From: Imbricaverruca yamaguchii
Lineage: Eukaryota; Arthropoda; Thecostraca; Neoverrucidae
DNA: 64,000 nucleotides
Assembly (NCBI GenBank): GCA_034440575.1
Contig: JAOTOL010001524.1
Location: 447,501-511,500, forward strand
Direction: 5' to 3'
In this document: positions 45,700-58,380 of the stretch, piece by piece
How the letters are laid out: each line of letters begins with the position of its first letter
Position numbering within the stretch: the first letter of the stretch is position 1
The notes under the pieces: model-generated
What the model was told of the DNA's origin: nothing
The model's input: the letters and a program-made list of their open reading frames with translations, nothing else
Databases searched by the model: none
Position numbers and translations under genes: made by a program

Positions 45700-45990
45700 T
45701 CGTATAATTCATCTTTCGAACGTAGATAGCATTCGACACAAGAGGGTCGGGGCGTCCGTAGCTCAGTAGTTAAGTTGAGCGTCTGGGAAGCTGGAGGAAT
45801 GAAGTTCGATTCCCCGCGACGCTCGCCCTTCCTGCCAAGGTGAGAGACAGACGACGCCATATAGCCTTAGCGTCGTAAAGTCACACAAACAAGAAACACA
45901 AGATTATCAATTGTGACACATATGTTGCGTTGTCCGCACCTTCTCCCCATCTCCCCAAAGAATCTAAACTAAACCAAATTGTCACCGATA
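45700..45990 (+). mobile_element. tRNA-derived SINE, type 3, plus-strand copy
   Basis: The head is gtccgtagctcagtagttaa (A box) with gaagttcgattccccgcg (B box). The body is gcccttcctgccaaggtgag. The hairpin acgacgccatatagccttag + cgtcgt is followed by aaagtcacacaaacaag. A TA-rich run at 45635-45680 precedes it, as in the inverted partner. Confidence 0.85.
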
Positions 45991-48900
45991 TTCTTGTTTC
46001 TGAAAAAGAAATGAGTTGTGGAAAGTAATCTAAGAGCGGGAATGTTGCCGCAAGCCTATTTCTTTGAAAACAGACTAAGAACAGTTCACATCAGGACAAA
46101 GGTGACAAATTGAACGAATCAAAATTCGGAGTGCATATCTGACGTTGATTGAGGATACCCGAACACGAAACGTTCGTACAAAGTAAAACATCACTGTTTC
46201 AAGAGCGTGACAGTTGGACTGGGCCGAGCCGGACCGGACCTCCCGACAGTGCCCGCCTATACCATGCACGCAAGAGTAGACTCACCAGCGTCCCGCCCCG
46301 CTGGTAATTACGATAATAAAAGCATCCGGCTTTTGCTCCTTGTTTTATTACAATAATCACCAAGTCTGGAACGCGTACAGTTCTGGGAGGCCATAATCCG
46401 ATCGATAAGGTCATTCGCAGGAATGCATTACGTCGTACGAGTCATTTCCTCGACACCAGCCACAGTGTCGCGCTGCCCGTCGTCGCCGGTTCCAGCAATG
46501 GCCAAGGGATTGCAATGCGTGCTAGTCGAAGGGCACACTGTACCGGCGTCCCAGCGCTGTTCCCGGCGGGCCCTGATGAGAGTGCCGCCGTGTTCACACA
46601 GCAAAACGGTGGTCGTGTTGGTCTGCTTCAGTCTTTTGTTGTCAGTGAAGGATACCCGTCACACTTAGTCCGGGAGAGGCGTCGCTTTCCGCCCAACACT
46701 GCTGATTAAAGAACCGACTTTCGAACAAAGGTGCGCTACACAAGATATGGGCCCCTGTTCCGGGGCAATGCATTTCATTCTCACGTAATCGACCTAATGG
46801 TACCGCCGCCGGCCGGCGGAGGCCACTCGATGGGTCGGCGGCGCACTCGTCGTTAGGTCTCCCCAAGTGAATCTCTTGTCCGGGATACCCAGGCAACTTG
46901 ACGCGTAAAGATCCATGATAAAAGCATTTGTACTTTCTGGTGGTGTTTGGGTGAAGGACTGTATCTTTTGTCTCTAAAACGTGGTGCAAAAGTAGAAAGC
47001 TGCGAACGGAACCAAGCATCCCTAACGAGTTCCTACGGGTAGTATAGGTACTATGGAACCTAGTTGCATGCTATATAGCGTGCTTCTACTGAAACAATAA
47101 CTTATCCTTTCCGTTCGGTGCAATGCTTTTCCGGTTTGATTGGAAATTGTAGATGCATTAAACAAGAATGGTGGCGTGGAAAATTAATCCAGATAATGGG
47201 AGGCAACAACAATATATTGCAATCAACTAGATGTCATGTCTAACACGGCAGCAATTTTGCGGACAGCGCCTCCGGGGAAGCTTCCCGTTGCAATTTCAGC
47301 ACTACAGGTCCACACACAGAGCCGAAGCGCACACCTGGACCAAGGCGGCACACACACACACCGCGGTCGCGCCACCCATCGCCACCGCCAGCGGGCAGCG
47401 TCGTCGTTTGAGTACCAGCGGGCAGTGAATAATTGGCGACCAGCTCGCCAGTCCAGGTGTTCAAGACATCGGGCTCGCCTGGTCCAGCGCCTGGTCAGCT
47501 CTGGCCTCTGCTACCAATTAGTGATGTGTAATTACGCCAGAAAGTAGGTCGTTGAAGTTCACGGTGTTTATGGGAAACACGAAAGAGCAGTGCCTTTCAC
47601 GCCGATGTCGTGCTTTCTCTGAATCAACGTGCGCCTGAAGAAAACAGCCATGGCTGTCAATTGGCACATTGGCATTCGCACCAAACCTCGGGCGTTAATA
47701 AATACAACTAAGTCAAGAGCGATTTCTGTCAAGTTTTGTGGAATCAAATGAAACGCTGATTACATGGAGTGTGAGTTGGCTTAACGCCAATATCTGGTGC
47801 TTTTCGAGTTCATTGTTGTACATGGTAGCCATTAATTGCGGCCTGATGCATTGGTTAAGCCGGGCAGCTGACAGTCTCAGCCAAGTAAGTTATCACCAGA
47901 GTGCAGGCTGAACATAAACCCTACACCGGGCACGATAGTAAGGCAGACCATCTAGGTCTATTGCTTGAAAAGTAGATTATCGGGCGTAGAACCTGGTGTA
48001 CATTTAATGTTGCCAATGCAACACGAATCATTGGAAAATTTAAGCAATAAGCCAATGCGCCACATAGAAGGAGTTCGATCAAAACTATGCTTTGCAAAAC
48101 CAATCATTGTAACGGCAGTACCCATAATTATGAGAAGCCCCTACCTGTACAGATTACCATCAATCTTGAAGGTAGAAGAATATTACAGTCCAGATATCTG
48201 AATCTTGTAGTGCTATGGTATGATGATTAAGTACATGGGATAGCATTTTACAGATGATTGAATACTGAAGGAATGAAAGGTTGGTGGTCGTACCTTTGCT
48301 GCTTCCTTACAACGAGGATTGGCTATGGGTATTGACATATGTGCTTCAAAAATTGTTTGTAGCTACCATATTGTCCCTATCAATGTATATTACTACAAAA
48401 TTAATACACAAAATCAAAAATGAATACCCAAAAATATAAATTAGTACACAAAATCGAAGCTTAAAATAACGAAATTGATTACAAAATGCATTAATGCAAA
48501 ATTCAAATATTGCTAAGATATCAATTTTCAGTCCATGCTCTGGAAGCGAATGAGGATTTCCAAGGCGATATGAGCTGCCATTGGATCGTAATGAAAGAGA
48601 AAAAAGATGCACTGCTTTGTATGCAAAAGCATGTAATAAAAATAATATTTTGGCCAAGGTTCGGTTAATTTGACCCGGCCCCAACCGGGTTTGGTGACAT
48701 CAGACTGGCCCGTCCTGGTCTTTGGTTACAACATTCTTTGTATTTGCCATCTCTAGTCCATACATCATTTATATGAGTAGCATAAGCATACTTATATCCA
48801 AACATGTGGATACTCATACTTATTCCCAGTCTTATACCTTACTTGCACCTCACACCTCAATGTTCTTTTGCAGATAAATCCGGAGGACTGGTCAGTCCCA

Positions 48901-49514
48901 AGTAGGTTTAGGTCGACATGTGCCTCACTCCTTTGTGCTTCGTTGTTATTTGTTCATGAAAAATGGCGACGATGCTTTGGAGAGATAGTGCTAGCCAGAG
49001 AGATTAGCAACGTTAAAATAGGTTCACATTTTTTATTATCTGGTGAATCTGAGCCTGCCGGAGAATGTTTCCTGACAGGAGAAAGTAAATTTTAGCATTA
49101 CTCAGAGTAAGAAGAAGAATGCATCGCCGCTAACATTAACACTAGAATACACACGGATGAACTAAAGCCAGCTCAGAGCGACTGCAAGTGTTAGGCATTA
49201 TAATTAGCATCATTTCATGAGTGGCAACAACGCTGGACAAGACGCGGGCAACGTTACTGAATAACATAAGCTACTATATAACACATCATAAGAAAGTTAG
49301 TAGCTGCTGACATAAACACTTCCGTTGCAGTTCACGCGCAAAGCCCACGTTCCTTGTGCCTTGGGCAATACAAAGCAACTGCTGTAGTTGGCGGTGACAC
49401 CTTAACTGACAGTAGAGCTCCAGACAGCAGTATTCACACACTTCGATAGCGGCACAACTATTTTTTGGTGTCATCCTATATAACCTTGTGTCAAACGGAT
49501 GCAGATCGCACACG
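45991..49514. other. intergenic, nothing recognisable
   Basis: There are moderately GC-rich patches (46200-46860, 47230-47520), but no open frame with family resemblance and no repeat other than a short (CA)n at about 47349. Confidence 0.4.
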
Positions 49515-50300
49515 TGATAACACGAGCCCTGGAGGGGGGGGGGGTGAAACCTGCCCACCCCTCCGGTTTTTTGTCAATAACTCCAGATTTTACCAGCAGA
49601 TATGTGCCATTGCCCGTACACCTGCTTAGAAATGATAGGCGCGTTGTTTAAAGTAAGAAAAATGAAAAATCGACCGAAAATGTTTCGAGTTAGGGGTCGT
49701 TAAAGTAAAAAATATGTTCTCAGCGTCAGAACACAAATTGGCAAAAGGCAAAAAGCATATTGGCCTAGTATATTGGCAAAAGGAGAATATCAGTGCTGAT
49801 GCGCTTCCCGTATACTGGCAAAAAGGAAGTCATCCTAATAACACTAGTGACTTGTTTGATGTATATTGTTGTGCTATATTGTGTCAAAGTCATGTCAGGT
49901 CACCGAGGTCAAGTCATGTCAAGTTCATGACAGGTTAATACATGCCCTGAAGGGGGAGGGAGAAATCCGCCAACCCCGCAGATTTGTTTCGTACATAGCT
50001 CCATGTTGTACCTGCCGATATACGCCATTTTTATACCTGCTTAGAAATGACCGGCGCATTGCTTAAAGTAAGACAAATGAAAATCGGCCGAAAATTTTGA
50101 AAGTTAGGGGCCGTGAAAGTAAAAAGACTCGCAGCGCCAGACAACAAAAGTCGGCGCTGATGCGCTTCTCGTCTATTGGCAAAAGGGAAGTGTTCTTGAC
50201 AACACTAGCGACTTGTTTGATGCATATTGTTATGCTATGTAATTTAATAGTCACGTTAGATTGCTGAAGTCAAGTCAGGTCAAGTTCATGACATGCCTTT
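49515..50300 (+). repeat. tandem duplication of a 350-420-bp non-coding unit
   Basis: Copy 1 (about 49515-49934) and copy 2 (about 49935-50300) share in order acctgcttagaaatga, gtaagacaaatgaaaatcgg-type, gttaggggtcgttaaagtaa-type, gtgctgatgcgctt, acactagtgacttgtttgat, atattgttgtgctat and aagttcatgaca. They have diverged substantially. Confidence 0.85.
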
Positions 50301-51148
50301 GGAACCAAACTTGGTCAACTGGAATGTTATCATAAATGCAGATGACTGTCATGCGATTGATGTCACTTTGCATGTTATTCCCTACACATCCGGAAATCTA
50401 CTGTTTGTCATTGTGTGCCTAAGCATTTCCATACTTTACTCATGCATTTCACTCCTTCTTTGCGAAGCCGATTGTGCCAAGCCGCCAAACGGAGCAGTCG
50501 GGTGGGCAGCCCAGTTCCGGTAACTGGAGTAGGTAATGACCTGATAAAGTGCTCCTATATAAGTGGCCTTAGGTCAAATGGCGGCTCTGGCATCTATATT
50601 GCATCATTAGTAATGTACAAAACATATTAATGCCAATGTTAGAGCACTTAAACACAATCACAGCGATCCATAGCAATGACAAGCCAAGCCACGCAAAGCC
50701 ATAACATTTTGCTATTTTGACCTCATTTGACCTTGAAGAGATTGACCTTATGTCATGAAACTTGCACACAATAGAGTTCATTATCATGCCTATCCACTCT
50801 GCGAATTTCGTTGATCTAGCCTTAATAGGAGCCGAGATCCTACGGGGGCGGAATCCCCCGTCCATTGCGCGTAATTTTCAGAGGCCCTCCAGGGCGCGTG
50901 TTAACCCACATCGTCAGTGGGAGTTGGATGTCATTCCAAGCGGCTTTGTCCTCATCGCCCCTCAAAAAAAAAAACGCGCAGGCGCGCTACTATTTGTTGA
51001 AGCTGTTGATGCATTTCACACAGATATTTTAGTGATAATTGGTGAAGGTATGGTAGGTTGTCGAGCCTCGGTATTGCTACCAATGGCTTGCTTGGCGCAT
51101 GCCATCCAAAAGCACAGCTCACTGCAGTTATTATACCCATATTGCTCA
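50301..51148. other. intergenic, nothing recognisable
   Basis: No coding signal was found. Short repeated words such as atttgaccttgaagagattgacctt occur near 50730. Confidence 0.4.
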
Positions 51149-51182
51149 CATCTAAGGAATCACATATGTGATTCCTTAGATG
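51149..51182. other. perfect 34-bp palindrome
   Basis: Arms catctaaggaatcacat and atgtgattccttagatg are exact inverse complements with no spacer. Confidence 0.95.
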
Positions 51183-51399
51183 CCTTGAAACCATGTCGTC
51201 TTACTAGTGCCCCCAATGCTATGGGCCTCTATCAACCTCGGATTGCATTTATGTCCATTAGAAAATGCATAACATGGTTTCATGATTTGGATTGATTCTA
51301 GCAATCCATTTCCGTTTTCAACCGCAAAACTTGGAAAACTTCACTTGGAAGCCCCTACTTACCATTGCATCGTCCCTGGAATGAACAATGCCAAGGTGT

Positions 51400-53350
51400 G
51401 ACCTGACCTGGCCGGTGAGGCGTGCCTGTTACGAGATGAGAGGAGATGCTGACATACTTGTCGTCTTGTTTTTGGAAGGACAGCTGCAGTTTGCCACATC
51501 TTACTTAAAAGGATGGAGTAAGTTGAACGGTTTCGGTTTTTATACTCTTAAGACTGTTGAAATACAAATTTGTCGTAGTAGCTGCTGTAATTCGACAATT
51601 CAACTCTATTCCATTCCAATCACAGTTATATTTTTAGGCATTCTATTTTGCGACGCTTTGCGTACAAGGTTTGCGTGCCGCCTAAAAATGATGCGCGAGA
51701 AGTGCTCCAAGTCATTATAAAGTGTGTTGCCTGTATTACTTGCGGTGCAGGCAGGGCAACACTGTACTGCGCATATATCGATAGCTGTTCTGCTAGGAAC
51801 TTTGCACTTGCTTTTTTATAATTGCACCAGTACAGCCAACAAATGCACGATCGGCACTGTAAACCATTCCGCCTTGCGAATCGCCACAGGAGCATTTAGC
51901 ACCTCCCTAACTGCAAGTCTTTTGGCAGATACTCATGAAGCATTGTTTGTCCTGAGAAGAAATAAATTTGGATTATGGATTATGTTATGCGTGCAGGGTG
52001 AGAAAGATCTTTCTGAATCTGGACAGCCAAGCCCAGCTTACTTACCGTACGTTTGCGCTGTTCCGTAGTGCTCGTGGCGAAATTCCGTCCACTTCTGTGT
52101 ACAGGTGCGTGAGGTGGCCGAATGAGTGGTGCGGAAATATGAATATCTGGAAGTATAATCAGGCTGGAACTGACACCTACGCAATAACAAGTTATGGGCG
52201 CGGTATGATCATGATGCATAACGGTAGCAGGATGGTGCATACCACTCCTCGTTTCCCCTTGCAAATTGGTGTACCTTTTTGTTGACACAATGCCATTTGA
52301 CACCGGAAAGGAATAAATTATCGCGGAAATATTTCGGCAGAAACCCCCAGAACGCCTTGACGCCTATCGTGCATGCACTCCTACATACACCGACAGATTG
52401 AAGACTAGTGATGGTGCGGACTGTGCATTTGTAAGTGACTCTACGACCAGGTCGTTTCTGCTACCTCCTCACGCCACAGTTTATATGGCCGCACTTTTGG
52501 TGGCCACGAAGGTGTTGTGCGTCATCGAAATAGGGAGTGATGATGACCATTTGCCACTTTCAAACGCCCTAAGTGGCCTTCCTGCGATAAAGACATTTTA
52601 TCCATACTACCCTGTCGTGCAGGATGTTTTATTGCGTCTGGCTAAGCTTCAGTGAGCGGCTAACACTGTGACCTACTGGATACCTAGTCACGTTGGAATA
52701 GCCGGGAACGAGTCGGCTGACGAAGCAGCTAAACGTGCTGTACCGGAGTCAATACAGGCGTGCACTGCTTTTTCAGCAGCACTTCTCAGCCAGACCATTA
52801 CTGTTTCCGAAAATAGGGACAGCAAGCTTGGGACTGATCGGATGAAAATAAACTAGGAGGCATCAAGCAAACCTGAGCGGCTGGGAATCATGATCCACTA
52901 TTTCAAGAGAGCAGGACGTGATGCTCGCCACGCTGCGGATAGGTCACACTAATGCCACCCACGGGTGGATACCTGCGGGGTTAGGACAGATCATCGTGCA
53001 CACGCTGTGCTAACTCACTGACAATGTGGAATATGCCATTTTGGTGTGCCTCGTTTCATAGCACAACGAAAGCGGCCTCTTGGCGACAGGTATCTTCACT
53101 TATGGTGGCAGTTTTTAGGTGATGGTCTCGCGTGGTTCAAAACTAATGACTACTCGAGTTTGTCTCTGAAACACGGTTTGCGGTCGTCTACCCAGAGAGG
53201 TAGCAACTTTACAGTGCGTTAATGTGCAAGCTGTACCTGACAAGTGTTCCATGGATACTTGGAAATAAAACCAGGCCGGAACTGAAACTTAAGCAAAAAC
53301 GCTAAGTTATAGACGCTGTAGGATCATAATGGTAGTGCACCCTAAAGCCC
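51400..53350 (+). mobile_element. 5'-truncated LINE copy (same lineage as 29416-34010)
   Basis: Fragments in several frames follow the order of the better copy. They include LKGWSKLNGFGFYTLKTVEI (RT thumb), NHSALRIATGAFSTSLTASL then LADTHEALFVLRR, PPHATVYMAALLVATKVLCV and YWIPSHVGIAGNESADEAAK (RNase H), RIGHTNATHG (C-terminus), and a decayed tail near 53265-53350. A second piece of 3' UTR-like sequence (aacaagttatgggcgcggta) lies inside at about 52190. It is heavily mutated, so older than the 29416 copy. Confidence 0.82.
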
Positions 53351-53429
53351 AGCTAATAGAACATATCAGAAGTGTGCAGAACACCTGCTCTCATAGATCT
53401 ATAAAGCACGGCAGCGGGATTCTATAACA

Positions 53430-54215
53430 AATATACGTAAGAACAAATGTACGTATGGCAGATGTAAGTAAGCACATGCACGTATGCACAAAAATATGTT
53501 TGGCAGATGCACGTAAGTGCAGATGTACGAAAGCGGAGAGGTACTTATGGCGAATGCACGTATGGCAGATGTACGTAAGAGTAATTGTACTTATGGTAAA
53601 GGTACGTAGACAGATGTACGCAAGCGCAAATGAACGTCAGCGCAAAAGTACCTATGCGCAAATGTACGTGTAAATGCAAATGTGCGTATGAACAAATGTA
53701 CGTAAGCGCAAAAATAGTAGGCAGTAAGCGCAAAAGCAGGCATACGCGAATGTACTTGAGCGCAAAGTACGTAAGCGCAAATATACGTAAGTGCAAATGT
53801 ACGCAAGCGAAAAAGTACGTGAGCGCAAATGTGCGTAAGAGCCAATATTCGCGAGTGCAAATGCACGTAAATGAAAAATTATGTTAGAGCAAATGTGTGC
53901 CAATGCAAATATACATAAACCGAAAAGGGCGCATAGCAAATGTGCTTAAGTGTACGTGAGAGCAAAGGTACATCAACGCAAAAGTACGTCAGAACAAATA
54001 AATGAAAATTACGTACCCCAAGTGCAAGTGTAAGTATGGCAACTGTACGCAAGGAAATGCATGCATGCACAAAGGTAAGTATGACAAATGTACTTAAGCA
54101 CATATTTGCCTGAATACGGAAACACATATCGCAATTGTACTCATGGCAAATGCACGTAAAAGCAAATGTTTCGCATGGCATATGTACCAAACCAAATGTA
54201 CGTGGTAAGTCGTTC
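53430..54215 (+). repeat. degenerate 16-18-bp minisatellite rich in TACGTA
   Basis: More than 40 loose units of gcaaatgtacgtaagc. The array gives open frames rich in FALTYICAYVHL-type residues on the minus strand, which are artefacts of the repeat. Confidence 0.88.
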
Positions 54216-54849
54216 CATCTATTCAAAAGTCGTTGTTTTCTTGGTTGTGCATAACTAAGAAGGCTGTGAAAAGGAGTTTGTTATCGCTATCCCCACACTG
54301 TTGGGGTGGACTCGAGATCCGGTCGTTACGAGGAAATGTGCGGGACAGATTTAGTTATACAAGCGAGTTGCTCTAATTGGCGTAGTTTTCATGTGTCATG
54401 TCTGGTACCGCCCTGCCATGCATACGTAGACAGTTGGTGTGACGGCATGCTTTGTTTTCTGCCAATTGTCGGTGATGAACAGCGAAAAGGCAAGAACAAG
54501 TAGGTATGCACATTACACAAGAATTTATATATGCCCGGGTAGTAGGCAAGAATGCGGAATAACGAATTTCAAAGCTAAATGTTCGTGAAGGATATGTCGG
54601 CATATTCAATAAATGTATTCGCTGGTACTTACTCTGGTATTCAGGAGTTAGTGAGATTATTAGGTTGAGTCACACTCGTTAGGATCAAACATTTTTGCTT
54701 TCGCCACGCTCAAGTTCCGACTACCTACTGCAGCCTCGCTCAATAATTGTATCTGACCCCTCCGCATAGTACATTTGTCCTTCAAAATGACATGAAATTC
54801 TCGTTAGGCCTCTCCTAAATTATTACTGAACCGCCTCTATTTGGGACGG
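54216..54849. other. intergenic, nothing recognisable
   Basis: No repeat or coding signal was seen. Confidence 0.4.
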
Positions 54850-55245
54850 CAGGCATTCGTCGCCACCCACTTGGCATATGGTGGCCAAAACAGCATCTGT
54901 GGGGCGGGAGGCACTCGTCGCCACCCACTTGGCATATGGTAGCCAAAACAGCATCTGTGGGGCGGGAGGCACTCGTCGCCACCCACTTGGCATATGGTAG
55001 CCAAAACAGCATCTGTGGGGCGGGAGGCACTCGTCGCCACCCACTTGGCATATGGTCGCCAAAACAGCATCTGTGGGGCGGGAGGCACTCGTCGCCACCC
55101 ACTTGGCAGACTGCGGCGAAGACAGCGTCTGTTGGTTGGCCGGCATTCGTCGCCACCGACTGGGCAGACTGTGGTCAAAACAGCGTCCGTGGGGCGGCAG
55201 ACGCTCGTCGCCACCCACTTGGCGGACGGCGGCCAAAACAGCAAC
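54850..55245 (+). repeat. 58-bp minisatellite, about seven copies
   Basis: The unit is ttggcatatggtagccaaaa + cagcatctgtggggcgggag + gcactcgtcgccacccac. The first five units are nearly identical; the last two (from about 55107) are diverged. All frames stay open, giving repetitive ORFs on both strands. Confidence 0.95.
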
Positions 55246-58231
55246 TGGTCCGCCTGGCGTGTGACGGAGGCACGATGCTGCTGATGACCATACTCAGGTG
55301 GCAAACTATGGGGTGCGGGCAGTGACGGGGGCGGTCACATCGATCTCGCCGTCGGTCGACCGATCAAACGAACCGGCCGCCGAACATAACGGCAAACACT
55401 CTGTTGTTACCGGCCGGCGGTGGTCGATGCGTCCGCCGCAGCACGCGAGCACAGCCTTCCGGCGTCGGTCGGAAGAGGTGTCCGCTGCAGTCGCAATGTT
55501 TCTGGCGGCGTTTGCGGTTGGGACAGTGTTGCTCGGGCCGAAGACTTATCGACATTCGGATAATGATCGAGTCGGTCTGTAGAACGGCAGCAGGTATTTT
55601 CGGCAGCTATGCCAAAGCACCCTATGAGCTGCTTGAAGCAGACGTATCCGATGACTGCAATTGGCAGTGGAATATACACCAAAAAACTGTTTTTCTATGC
55701 GGAGAAATTCAGAGGATACGTTATCGAAATAGAAATTCTTTATTCTTACATGAGTATCAGAAGGATATTCGATAGTCGTTCTGAAAGTTCGTAAGACTAT
55801 TTTAGTCGGAAGAGGCTCCAGGCGAGTTGCTTGGGAGGAACGACGATACAAAAGCGTGCGCATTCTCGCGATTTTCGTGCATTACGTCGACAGTAGGTGT
55901 TGTAAGCTGTTTGTGTGGGCTCCTGGTTCGAATGGAATTATCCCATCAATGGAGGTTTCAGGCCAGGACAGCAGTGGGGAGATAACCTTTCCAAAATTAT
56001 ATTCAAGTGTGTAAATTACTGCCTGAGCGCAAGCCTCACAACTTCACCGAAATCGTTGACACATTTTAGAAGCGTTTAGTGTACATCCTACCAAGGGCGG
56101 CACCGGGGAAGGACTTTAGGATGAAAGTCGTGCTTGATCGGTAATTCATTTTTTGGAACTTGACTACAGCCAAGCATCATTCAGCCCATTTTTATATCAA
56201 AATGTGAGGATAATTCCCAATCTCCAGGTCCTTGACTCTGTCGATGACCAAATTGTATGAAGAAAGTACAATGTTTCGAAAGGTTCTAAGTAAGATATGC
56301 AAGTATTCATCACTGGGATGGCAATCAGATGGATACTTCACCCCATTATGTACATTACATTGCTTCCCATTTCCGATTCGATGATTCCGCCATTGCGAAA
56401 ATATGCTTTTCACATGCCATGTGCTACTAAGGCCATCATTTCTGGCCAGGAAAGCATTAAATTCAAAATTGCCGGCATCATCAGTAAAGTAAACATTCTA
56501 AAAGATTCCCTAGTTGAATAAGGTCCGGGCGCATCTCAGATTTGTGAAAATGCATTTCTTCTGAATTGAGCAGAAAGACAGATTCACCGGCTTTAGAAAA
56601 CCTGAAGTGGAGACAATAAGTGCCCCTCCCCTAGCTGCTTCAAATACCAGCGGAGCCCTCCCGAAGTGTGCTATTTCTGGAGTTCTGTGGTCCAAGCTCA
56701 CACGGTTGTGTCGAAGTTGCCATGGCTGCTCGTGTGACTCCGTATGGGGATTTGCGGTGCTCCAGCCTTCCGTGACGTTACCAGACGGGGGTGCCATCGC
56801 CTCAGACGGAGATGAACATGCTGTGGGTAATGTGCGCGTCAAATATGTCGCTGGATAGCAAAGCTGGCTCTTCACAGTTAATTCTTAGCTGGATGGTTTC
56901 AGTGGGAGATCTGCTCCTTTGGTCTGGTTCTCAAAATATCCATGCATATGCAAGATATCCATATTTCATGCCTAATGCGCATTTAGTGCGTTTGATGGAT
57001 ACGGTATGCTGCGGCATAATCTTGCGCGGTTGGTTCCGACAACAACACGGCGATCTTCGGTAATACCAGGGTGTTCAATATGGCGGCGAAATTCAAGCCC
57101 TTGGCATCCAATCAGCCACCGGGGTTCAATCTGAAAAGGCTGCCGCATATCTTAATTAAATTTGATTTGATCTGCTGGTAATTTCCTATTCCAAGCCGGC
57201 TATGGTCGGCGGCTGAGCCAGACGGGCCGCAAAAGCGACACTAGTGGCGTAGTGAGAAGATGGGTGAATGCAAGAACGGCCTTTTCGTGGTAGCTATGAA
57301 AGGACACTAGGAACCCAGAGCGGCATCTCATTTATCCGAATACCCTGTGAAGAGAAAGCTGAATATGCAATGTTTGCAGATGACCATTAAATTGTTTGCT
57401 AATGGTAGTATCAAAGATAATTCGGTTTAATGAACCACCGTTGTGCCCATCTTAATCAACACGTTAAAACTTCAATTATGTGTATATTGCAATTCTTCGG
57501 AAGTGATAATGTCCTGAACAAATCTTTGGTGACTGCTCTGCATTCTAGCTCTGCCTCCAGCGTTGGGCAGCCTCGCGGTGACCCCAAACCAATCTTCGCT
57601 CACTCCCGATATATCAGACCTTTTGAACATCTGTCGTCTATTTCACGTGCGAAAAGCTTAACTTCGTGGTTCTGATGGTGTGTCCCCACCTGTGAATAGA
57701 CTCAGAGGTGCGCGCGGGAGTCTAGGCTGGCTGCTGCGACATTCCTCCCATCTAAGGGTGGATCAGGCCATTTCACCACTCCACCAAGCACTAGACGTGT
57801 GTGTAATCACTACTAACTACTGAGTTAGGCTAAACGATTATCCCAACACGACATTGCTTCAACCTGCACCATGGTCTGCAAACCAACCAGCTGTGTCATG
57901 TCAGTCATATTTACACCTCACAGTCGATATCTTGGAATGCTCATGGAATTCTATCTAATGGAATTCGCAGCTCTGGAACTTCTAGCATATTGTGTATTGC
58001 TGGCCTGTTTTGCAGTCTTGCATTCATTGGTTCTTTGTGCTGTGAGCGTTTAAGCTTGCCAAACCTGGAGTAAGAACTAATGGCAATAACGTGACGGCAC
58101 CCAGACCCAGGCGATCTAGATGCTATCAGGTGTGATCAGCATCTTCACAGTATTTATTTCCACCTGTAACTTGGCGACAATGTCGTCTCCTTTCAGGACA
58201 ATTGGTCACATTGAACATTGCGCCCTTTTCT
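55246..58231. other. intergenic, nothing recognisable
   Basis: A GC-rich patch at 55310-55560 is present. No frame resembles a known protein and no repeat is obvious. Confidence 0.4.
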
Positions 58232-58380
58232 AGTGCAATATATTGAGTGCCCACCTCAATATATTGCATTATATATTGCACTAAGGATGCACTAAGGATG
58301 TCACTCAATATATTGCATTATATATTGCACTAAGGATGCACTAAGGATGTCACTCAATATATTGCACTAAGGATGTCCAA
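58232..58380. repeat. tandem repeat bounded by 19-bp inverted arms
   Basis: Units of cactcaatatattgcattat + atattgcactaaggatgcac are repeated about 2.5 times. The left boundary tagtgcaatatattgagtg (58232-58250) is the exact inverse complement of cactcaatatattgcacta near 58351-58369, so the whole block can fold back. Confidence 0.8.

Noticed and set aside
53545..53939. Minus-strand frames with hydrophobic, cysteine-rich repeats
   Set aside because: They come from the degenerate 16-18-bp repeat; the composition reflects tacgta-rich DNA.
54815..55325. Frames of 96-155 codons on both strands
   Set aside because: They are by-products of the 58-bp minisatellite.
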